Part shown: in pieces, positions 46,573 to 52,627 of the stretch | How positions within the stretch are numbered: position 1 is the stretch's first letter | How the letters are laid out: each line of letters begins with the position of its first letter | DNA from: Epilithonimonas lactis | GTDB taxonomy: Bacteria > Bacteroidota > Bacteroidia > Flavobacteriales > Weeksellaceae | Direction: 5' to 3' | Length of the DNA stretch: 64,000 nucleotides | NCBI RefSeq assembly: GCF_900110605.1 | Contig: NZ_FOFI01000001.1 | Span: 1 to 64,000, forward strand | Program-made: the position numbers and the translations under genes | Notes under the pieces: generated by a model | The model's input: only the letters and a program-made list of their open reading frames with translations | The model's database searches: none | Told to the model about the DNA's origin: nothing

Positions 46573-47184
46573 ATGGAAAATGAAAATAAAGAATCTAAAA
46601 GTAATGGAATGGAACTTTTAGAAAATGTCATCAAATCAAATATGGAGAATATCGAACAAAATATCAAACTTCAGTCTGATATCGAACACCATACTAATCT
46701 GCTGAACGATGTACAAATGAGTTTGCAAGAGATGCATTCGATCTATGATGATGCAGTTCGATTTTCAAAATTAGAGGAAGCCAAGAGAACTGAATTTCTT
46801 GCCAGTATTCCTACTCAGGTAGAGACAGTTCTTTCAAAAGAAACTAAAGATGATTTGGAAGGTTTTGCAAAGGGTCTAAAATGGAAGAAGATATTTATTT
46901 GGAGCGGAATTGGAGTTTTTGTCTTTTCAGTTTTAGTATTTATCGCCTCAATCAACTTCTCTACCAATTGGTACAGAGAAAGCATCAAAGCGAAAAGTGA
47001 ACTACGCCAGGATATTTTAAATGAAATTGCTAATGAAGGAAAAAATATCTACGATGAAAATGAGATTAAAATCTTGAGCGAAAATACTCAAATAATGCAG
47101 TCATGGATTAAGAGTAATCCAAAGAAAGCAGAAGATTTTTTGAGGTTTAGAGATGGATATGAAGCGAGTATGAAATCAAAATAA
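46573..47184 (+). CDS. Coiled-coil membrane protein of the mobilization module
   Basis: A 203-residue protein. Residues about 1-100 are charged and likely coiled coil (DIEHHTNLLNDVQMSLQEMH). A single transmembrane helix lies at about 115-135 (IFIWSGIGVFVFSVLVFIASI), followed by a charged helical tail. It resembles the third gene often found after the relaxase in Bacteroidota mobilizable elements. The function is unknown; a link of the relaxosome to the membrane is an inference. The 12-base A-rich spacing supports an operon with the relaxase. Confidence 0.7.
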   Translation: MENENKESKSNGMELLENVIKSNMENIEQNIKLQSDIEHHTNLLNDVQMSLQEMHSIYDDAVRFSKLEEAKRTEFLASIPTQVETVLSKETKDDLEGFAKGLKWKKIFIWSGIGVFVFSVLVFIASINFSTNWYRESIKAKSELRQDILNEIANEGKNIYDENEIKILSENTQIMQSWIKSNPKKAEDFLRFRDGYEASMKSK

Positions 47185-47267
47185 GTTAATAAAACGTGGA
47201 TAATTAATCCAAATAAATCTCAAGAAATATATTTTTAAAAATGCTGATTCTTTCAAAAAACAAAATA

Positions 47268-47343
47268 ATGAGCCGATTAAAAACATTAATCGGCTCATAT
47301 ATTTTAGTATATTTGAGCCAAATAAATTATTTAATCAGCTCAT
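47268..47343. promoter_or_regulatory. Operator half-sites before fic
   Basis: ATGAGCCGATTAA at 47268-47280 and TTAATCGGCTCAT at 47286-47298 form a perfect inverted repeat. A third half-site TTAATCAGCTCAT at 47331-47343 overlaps the fic start codon, and a weaker fourth, TTGAGCCAAATAA, lies at 47313-47325. The two pairs have the same arrangement, as for a dimeric repressor covering the promoter and start. Confidence 0.7.
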
Positions 47344-48445
47344 GGAATATATTTGGCAATCAGAAGATTTCCCGAAATTCATATTTAATAAGCGAGAAAT
47401 CATTCCGCTGATTCAACAGTTTGCGCACGATTTGGGCGAAATATCTGGAATTGTGATGGGCTTTTCTGAAGCAAATAAACAAGATTTATTTGCTGAAATT
47501 ATGCTTTCTGAAGCACTAAAAACATCAGAAATTGAAGGCGAATATTTTAGTCGGGAAGATGTAATGTCCTCACTGAAAGCCAATTTAGGTATCAAAGATT
47601 ACCATCAAAACAACCGGAACAAAAAGGCAAATGCCATTGCACATTTGATGATAGAAGTTCAAAGCAGCTATCACAAGCCAATTTCCGAAAAAATACTTTT
47701 GGACTGGCACCATATCTTGATGGAAAATGAAAGAGGAATTAATGCCGGACAATTTCGAACAGGAATAGAGCCAATGCAAGTGGTGTCAGGTAAATTTGGT
47801 GATTTCATCATCCATTATGAAGCGCCACCTTCTGAGGATCTGCCACTGATGATACCGCAATTTTTGAAATGGTATAATGACTTTGAAATGAACGACATTG
47901 GGAAAATCGGAGAAGGTGTCGTGCTTTCGGCATTAGCGCATCTATATTTTGAGACTCTGCATCCTTTTGAAGATGGAAATGGGAGAATAGGACGTGCTTT
48001 AGCGGAAAAAGCTTTGTCCGAGAAACTTGAAACACCTGTTTTTATTAGCATTTCAAAATCTATTGAAAAGGACAAAAACCGTTACTACGAAGAATTAAAG
48101 CGAGCTCAGCGAAATCTTGACGTAAACAGCTGGATGCTTTATTTTTGCTCAATATTGCAGGATGCTTTACTCGATTCTAAAAATCAAGCACTTTTTACTT
48201 TGAAGAAAACTTTGTTTTTCGATCAATTTAAAAACCAACTTAATGAAAGAGAATTGAAGGCTATTCAGAAAATGACAGAAATGGGAGAAAATTCTTTTGT
48301 TGGCGGAATGAATGCAAAAAAGTATATGTCTATCAACAAAATTTCTAAAGCCACTGCAACCAGAGATTTACAACATCTTTCCGAAATTGGAGTTTTTCTA
48401 AAATCGGGTGGTGGACGTTCCATTTCCTATCAATTGAATTTGTAA
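47342..48445 (+). CDS. Fic-domain protein with C-terminal winged helix
   Basis: A 367-residue Fic enzyme that transfers AMP (or another nucleotide) to a protein hydroxyl. A DUF4172-type N-terminus (EDFPKFIFNKREIIPLI) includes the inhibitory motif TSEIEG at 61-66, which blocks ATP until relieved. The catalytic motif HPFEDGNGRIGR lies at 207-218. The C-terminal 90 residues (LNERELKAIQKMTEMGEN ... ISKATATRDLQHLSEIGV) form a winged helix, and palindromic half-sites lie over the start codon. This fits self-repression, and perhaps a stress or phage-response role. Confidence 0.9.
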   Translation: MEYIWQSEDFPKFIFNKREIIPLIQQFAHDLGEISGIVMGFSEANKQDLFAEIMLSEALKTSEIEGEYFSREDVMSSLKANLGIKDYHQNNRNKKANAIAHLMIEVQSSYHKPISEKILLDWHHILMENERGINAGQFRTGIEPMQVVSGKFGDFIIHYEAPPSEDLPLMIPQFLKWYNDFEMNDIGKIGEGVVLSALAHLYFETLHPFEDGNGRIGRALAEKALSEKLETPVFISISKSIEKDKNRYYEELKRAQRNLDVNSWMLYFCSILQDALLDSKNQALFTLKKTLFFDQFKNQLNERELKAIQKMTEMGENSFVGGMNAKKYMSINKISKATATRDLQHLSEIGVFLKSGGGRSISYQLNL

Positions 48446-48724
48446 ATAATCAAGTGTTATTTCCGGATGTTCGTTATTTCAATCAAAATAGATGTTTTTG
48501 TATGAAATAGCAATCATTCGTATTATTAACTACAGATAAACCTTCTGAAGTTCAAACAACTGTTACAGCAAATGGGAATAAAATATAAGCTCGCAAGAAA
48601 GCGAGTGAGATTCACAGACTTACAGGTTTTTGAAAGAACAGACATTAGATGTTCAAGATTTCAGTGCTGAAGTTTTGATGAAAAAAGAAACCCACGCCGT
48701 TGTATACACCAGAAAAAATATTCA
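48446..48724. other. Region with coding remnants between fic and the Cas12f-like gene
   Basis: No intact gene. Plus-strand frames hold short plausible peptides: LLTTDKPSEVQTTVTANGNK before a stop, and DVQDFSAEVLMKKETHAVV in the open frame 48609-48791. They look like decayed coding sequence I cannot assign. A hairpin CTCGC-AAGAAA-GCGAG lies at 48590-48605, and a GATTCAC segment follows; these loosely resemble the guide RNA candidate at 50755. A rightward promoter is not obvious. Confidence 0.4.
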
Positions 48725-48791
48725 GTTTCCAGTATTTAGTGAGTGTTCAAAACCTCACCCTACGGGTTTACAAGCACCCTCAATTTTTTAG
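48725..48791 (-). ncRNA. Candidate guide RNA downstream of the Cas12f-like gene
   Basis: Reading on from the Cas12f-like stop codon on the same strand there is a small hairpin (ACCC-GTA-GGGT, plus 48757-48767), a GTGAGGTTTTGAAC tract ending at 48745, then a non-repeated ACTCACTAAATACTGG. TnpB relatives place their guide RNA here: a structured scaffold ending in a conserved tract, then the guide. Only a single copy exists, and no second repeat. The other candidate, at 50755, is the stronger one. Confidence 0.35.
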
Positions 48792-49886
48792 CTATCCGAT
48801 GATCAATTCGATACCGGCCTTTTCTGCTTTGTATTTTATTTTGGTCTGCAATTCATAATAGCTCCAGTTGCGAAGCACAAACTCCTGTTCTTTTGCAATC
48901 CCTATTTTGTCTTCCTGATCTTTAAGAATCAAGGTGCCCGCCTGTTGCCTGATGCAGAAATCAATGAGCATCCGGCTGTACAGATGAAGATGATGACTGA
49001 CAAAACGATTTTCCAGATTCTCGGTCTTGTGCATTGCCTTCTGTTTCCGTTTGGTTCCATTTCCGGAACGGGAATAGGCGACTCCGGCTCGAATCCTTTT
49101 ATTACTGGCCTGTATCGCCAGCCTGCGGTAGAGAAATTCTTCTTTCGAGCCAATATTCATTCTCACATTATTGGCTTTTACAACAATTGGATGTTCTAAT
49201 GATAGGTACGCTTCTGCAATTATTTCGGGTTTTAAACCGTGGTTTTCTTTCTCAAATTCAAAAACAGCCAGCCAAAATATTTTACCATCTTTCAGCTGTA
49301 CCTGTGAATTGCACAGCTTGATCTCTTCTCTTAAAAGGCGTTCCAGTACCAAATGTTTATCCGAGAAATCTCTCCCTAAATAAGTTTTAACAGGAATAGC
49401 AAACATATTGAAGCAAAACGCTTTCTTTTCGGGATTATACTTCATTTTGCTGATGCACTTGACCGGAAGCGGAATGGGAATGTCTTTTTTAAAATTCATT
49501 AAAGATTTTGATCCCTGCCAATAGTCGGCTTTGTTTTTAGAAAAGGTTGATTGAATTGTATTGTTCAGGCATCCCAGAATATCGGTGGGAATTTCTCCCT
49601 TGAATTTGTCAAAGACTAGGCGTGCCGTCGTGTTTGTTTTCGAACGATCGAAGATTCCCATTTCATCTTTTTTTTCATCAGCTAATTTATATTGGATTTT
49701 TTCTGTCAGGTAAAAAAAATCCTTGATCATTTCCTGTAGATACAGATGGGAAACAATTAAATTAGCCGCACGGAAGCAGCGGTTCTGATACCGGTAAAGC
49801 TTTTCCCACATCTGGCTTTTATCATCAGATGGAACATCAATCACCAGCTGAATTTTTCGGGTCAGGGTTATCGTAGACTTTTCCAT
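48792..49886 (-). CDS. Nuclease-dead Cas12f/TnpB-like RNA-guided protein
   Basis: A 364-residue Cas12f/TnpB-like protein. An N-terminal helical/wedge region (about 1-140) precedes a RuvC-like half. The motif-I strand reads AEAYLSLEHPIVV at 224-236, so the catalytic Asp is Tyr227. Motif II reads GTLILKDQEDK at 317-327, so the Glu is Lys322. The bridge segment NWSYYELQTKIKYKAEKAG at 340-358 is well conserved, but the protein stops at 364, before the zinc finger and the third RuvC Asp. It should bind guide RNA and DNA but not cut. The ATG at 49886 lies one base after the sigma stop; the frame opens 34 codons earlier, inside the sigma gene. No transposase is adjacent. RNA-guided recruitment of the sigma factor is the inference. 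Confidence 0.85.
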   Translation of the reverse strand: MEKSTITLTRKIQLVIDVPSDDKSQMWEKLYRYQNRCFRAANLIVSHLYLQEMIKDFFYLTEKIQYKLADEKKDEMGIFDRSKTNTTARLVFDKFKGEIPTDILGCLNNTIQSTFSKNKADYWQGSKSLMNFKKDIPIPLPVKCISKMKYNPEKKAFCFNMFAIPVKTYLGRDFSDKHLVLERLLREEIKLCNSQVQLKDGKIFWLAVFEFEKENHGLKPEIIAEAYLSLEHPIVVKANNVRMNIGSKEEFLYRRLAIQASNKRIRAGVAYSRSGNGTKRKQKAMHKTENLENRFVSHHLHLYSRMLIDFCIRQQAGTLILKDQEDKIGIAKEQEFVLRNWSYYELQTKIKYKAEKAGIELIIG

Positions 49887-49887
49887 A

Positions 49888-50703
49888 TTAAAGCGGTATT
49901 TTAGAGCAGTTTTGATTTTGCAGTTGCTGATAGGCGTACAGAAATTCCCGATGGACTTCTTTTTCCGGTAGTTTGAGTTCTTTTGCAATCACTGCAAAAG
50001 AAGATTTCTGTTCAAACCGTCTTTTGATAATATCGAGTTGCTGATTGCTGAGTTTTTCTGTCTGCTTTTCTTTATCAAAAACTTTTTCCTGTGACTGCTC
50101 AAAAGAAGTTACTTTAAGAATTTTACGAAGATCATTTATGGCTTTGCTCACCTCCGTGCTTATGCTGGTCACACTGCTCCCCATAGCTTCTGCGATAGAT
50201 TTGTACTGAAAACCATATTCCAGACAGAGTTCTATCAGATGTTTTCTTTTGGGGTTTAGAACGGGTAGGACCTTTGTTATTTCATCAAATTTTTTTTGAT
50301 CGGATTCATGGCTATGTAAAAACTCTTTATCTTTTAAAGGATCATAACCTGCAAGATACTCCTGATAATTCTCAAAACTGTCAAGAGAAGCCATCAGGCG
50401 GGTGAATTTATTTCTTGGCGCAGTCACATATGCGATACAATCCCTTTTCATCACAAAGCGTAGAAAGCCGATGATATGATCAGGCGATTCAATGGTGTCG
50501 CGGTGTAGCCACAATTTTAGGAAGGTATCCTGAACAATCGTGTCTACTACAAAATCATCTTTCAATACCTGCAATCCAAGCCAGAAAAGAAGTCTTTTGT
50601 GGCGTAGATGAATGTGTTCCAGAGCGGTCGGATTGCCTTTTTTCAGCAATTCGTACAACTGAAGATTGCTCAGCTTTCGGGGCAAAGAGTCTGTTCTTTT
50701 CAT
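49888..50703 (-). CDS. ECF-like sigma factor paired with the Cas12f-like protein
   Basis: A 271-residue sigma-70 family protein, about 90 residues longer than ECF factors. Region 2 is at 24-93 (VVDTIVQDTFLKLWLHRDT, IIGFLRFVMKRDCIAYV). Region 4 is at 146-196 (KHLIELCLEYGFQYKSIAEA, MGSSVTSISTEVSKAIN). A C-terminal extension holds a second helix-turn-helix-like block at 216-262 (LSNQQLDIIKRRFEQKSSF, VIAKELKLPEKEV). The stop lies one base before the Cas12f-like ATG, so the two form an operon. The extension is a candidate contact with the Cas12f-like protein or RNA polymerase. No anti-sigma gene is present. Confidence 0.87.
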   Translation of the reverse strand: MKRTDSLPRKLSNLQLYELLKKGNPTALEHIHLRHKRLLFWLGLQVLKDDFVVDTIVQDTFLKLWLHRDTIESPDHIIGFLRFVMKRDCIAYVTAPRNKFTRLMASLDSFENYQEYLAGYDPLKDKEFLHSHESDQKKFDEITKVLPVLNPKRKHLIELCLEYGFQYKSIAEAMGSSVTSISTEVSKAINDLRKILKVTSFEQSQEKVFDKEKQTEKLSNQQLDIIKRRFEQKSSFAVIAKELKLPEKEVHREFLYAYQQLQNQNCSKIPL

Positions 50704-50754
50704 AAGCAGCGGTTTTAGCTAATTATTGCTAGAAGGAACTGTTGAAATCTATAA

Positions 50755-50849
50755 GGTTGAATTCTTTGTACCATTCAAAACATTATCTAACTAAATCTCG
50801 CCCAAAAGAAAGAGGGCGTGGAATTCAACTCACATCATTAGAGGCACTG
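50755..50849 (+). ncRNA. Candidate single guide RNA upstream of the sigma gene
   Basis: GGTTGAATTC (50755-50764) and GAATTCAAC (50821-50829) are perfectly complementary and enclose a small hairpin CGCCC (50799-50803) / GGGCG (50814-50818). The 3' arm GTGGAATTCAAC resembles the 3' end of Cas12f CRISPR repeats (GGAATGCAAC type), after which the spacer begins. The following 20 bases (TCACATCATTAGAGGCACTG) would be the guide. Only one copy exists, so this is a fused single-guide form, not an array. It is divergent from the sigma gene; a promoter for it is not clear. The reverse strand is symmetric enough that orientation is not certain. Confidence 0.5.
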
Positions 50850-51016
50850 GTGTTCCCGTGTACAGTGAGCGTAAGCCGCGGGCAAATTTATTTATCTTAT
50901 CGTACACATAAAAATTACCAGTTTTCTAATGCGAGATTCTAATCAATTGCTTCAATGTTTTAATTCTATTGGAATAATTGAATTTTATTATTAGCAAATG
51001 TAGAAAAAAACATCAT

Positions 51017-51036
51017 TGTAATCCAAATGGATTACA
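51017..51036. promoter_or_regulatory. Palindromic operator of the XRE regulator
   Basis: TGTAATCC-AAAT-GGATTACA is a perfect inverted repeat with a 4-base centre, 31 bases before the ATG of the XRE gene. The size and place suit autoregulation by the XRE protein. Confidence 0.65.
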
Positions 51037-51067
51037 TTTAAATTATGGTTTTTTGCAAAATTGCACT

Positions 51068-51304
51068 ATGGCTGGACTCAACGAGGAAGATATATTGCTA
51101 AAAAATAAAATTGCTGATCGAATTAAGTTTCTTAGGGCCAGAACTGGTTTGTCACAATCTGAATTTGCTAAAAAATTCGAAATCGATAGGCAGATATTAA
51201 ATCGATGGGAAAGTAAAAACAATAAAAGAGGATTGACTATTTATACAATATCGAAATTTTGTGATTTCGTTGGAATTTCTTTAAAAGATTTTTTTGATTT
51301 TTAA
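51068..51304 (+). CDS. XRE-family transcriptional regulator
   Basis: A 78-residue regulator that is almost entirely one HTH-XRE domain: IADRIKFLRARTGLSQSEFA, KKFEIDRQILNRWES, then SKFCDFVGISLKDFFDF. It resembles controller (C) proteins of restriction systems and phage-type repressors. I chose the ATG at 51068, after the palindrome, over the upstream ATG at 50978, whose extra 30 residues cover the operator. It is the first gene before the defence cargo, separated from the WYL gene by a terminator. Confidence 0.8.
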   Translation: MAGLNEEDILLKNKIADRIKFLRARTGLSQSEFAKKFEIDRQILNRWESKNNKRGLTIYTISKFCDFVGISLKDFFDF

Positions 51305-51351
51305 GTTGCAAATGTTGTTCTCACATATTTACTTAAAAGTATAATAAAAAA

Positions 51352-51371
51352 ATTAGGGAGGATACGCCCCA
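51352..51371. repeat. Fragment of the intergenic repeat tail
   Basis: AGGGAGGATACGCCCC here matches the tail of copy B (GGCGAGGGATACGCCCC) and, less well, copy C (GGACACGCCC). Only this end of the unit is present, followed by AAAAAT. It is the only trace of the family inside the element. Confidence 0.45.
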
Positions 51372-51387
51372 AAAATAGAACGAATAA

Positions 51388-51425
51388 AATGTCCAGTTTA
51401 TTAATTAATAAACTGGACATTTTTA
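51388..51425. terminator. Perfect 34-base palindrome with T-run
   Basis: AATGTCCAGTTTATTAA and its exact complement are joined without a spacer (51388-51421), followed by TTTT. It likely ends the XRE transcript. The following 170 bases to the WYL gene hold no gene; TTAGATTTAC just upstream of 51592 is a weak -7-like sequence. Confidence 0.75.
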
Positions 51426-51591
51426 TATAGTATCTTTTTAATTATTCAATGAAAATACCGAAATTTTAGTTTAGTCCTTTTAATTTCGCTATCTCGTACT
51501 TTCTTTTATTTTTTTTGTCAATTTATGGTTTCCCGTATTTTAGTGGAGTCTGTTTTTCTTAGATTTACAATAAACTCATAAATTCTACCCC

Positions 51592-52581
51592 ATGGCAACC
51601 AACAAAAACGCACAACTCCGTTACAAAGCGCTAGATTATTGCTTTTCTAATCCATATAAGAAGTTTTTTATTGATGATCTAATTGGATATTGTTCTCAAA
51701 TTTTGTCAGAACATTATGCAGATGAAACTACAGTTTCCCGTCGCCAGATTTTGATGGATTTAGATTTTATGAAAAGCTTAGCAGGCTATGAGGCTCCTAT
51801 TGAATCATACAAAGAAGGGAGAAAAACATATTATCGATATTCAGAAAAAGATTTTTCTATTCTGAAAAAACCACTAAACCCTTCGGAACTAAACACACTG
51901 AATGAAGCTCTTGAAACACTTGGTAGGATGAATTCTCTTCCCGGTTTTGATTGGATAAATTCTTTACAGACCAAATTGAGATCTGGATTGAATTTAGACA
52001 AAGAAAATCATCAAATTATCAATTTTGAAGAGAATGAATTTTTAAAAGGTTTAGAATTTTTGAACGTTTTGTATCAATATATTTCTCAAAATCAATCATT
52101 AGAAATTAGCTACAAAAGTTTCAAATCTGACAAAGAATCCCAATTTACGATTTCGCCCTATTATTTAAAGCAATACAATAATCGCTGGTTTTTGTTCGGG
52201 TGGAATCATAAGTATTTAAACATTCAAAATTTAGCTTTAGACAGAATCATTGCTGTTGAAAATTCAGAAAAAACTTTCATTGATAATGAAATAAACTTTG
52301 ATGAATATTTTGAAGACATCATTGGCGTAAGTAATAATCTTGCAGAAGAAACAGTCAAAATCACAATAGAACTTTCTGATAATATTATCCCATACATTGC
52401 CTCAAAACCAGTTCACGGTTCTCAATTGATTAAAGAAAATATTCTTTTCTTAAATGTAAAAATCAATTATGAATTGGAGTCACTTATCCTTTCCTACGGC
52501 GAATATATGAAAGTTTTGGAGCCAGAGATTCTCAGGGGAAAAATCAAAAACCGCATTCATCAAATGAACTTGAAATATTAG
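51592..52581 (+). CDS. WYL-domain transcriptional regulator
   Basis: A 329-residue regulator. The N-terminal region holds a winged helix-like segment (YCSQILSEHYADETTVSRRQ, about 20-60). The WYL domain spans about 160-260 (LEISYKSFKSDKESQFTISP, YYLKQYNNRWFLFGWNHKY) with the ligand-binding surface of the family, and a WCX-like C-terminus follows. WYL proteins sense nucleic acids or nucleotides and often control phage-defence genes. It lies 46 bases before the DruH-like gene in the same direction. Confidence 0.9.
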   Translation: MATNKNAQLRYKALDYCFSNPYKKFFIDDLIGYCSQILSEHYADETTVSRRQILMDLDFMKSLAGYEAPIESYKEGRKTYYRYSEKDFSILKKPLNPSELNTLNEALETLGRMNSLPGFDWINSLQTKLRSGLNLDKENHQIINFEENEFLKGLEFLNVLYQYISQNQSLEISYKSFKSDKESQFTISPYYLKQYNNRWFLFGWNHKYLNIQNLALDRIIAVENSEKTFIDNEINFDEYFEDIIGVSNNLAEETVKITIELSDNIIPYIASKPVHGSQLIKENILFLNVKINYELESLILSYGEYMKVLEPEILRGKIKNRIHQMNLKY

Positions 52582-52627
52582 TGCACATCTGCTGCATAGA
52601 TAGAATATAATATTGTAAAAAATAAAG

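Noticed and set aside
48792-49988. The Cas12f-like protein as an insertion-sequence TnpB
   Set aside because: There is no TnpA gene, the catalytic residues are lost with an intact frame, and the gene is in an operon with a sigma factor.
50755-50860. A CRISPR array next to the sigma/Cas12f genes
   Set aside because: The repeat-like arm occurs once; there is no second repeat or spacer series, so I call a single guide RNA candidate only.
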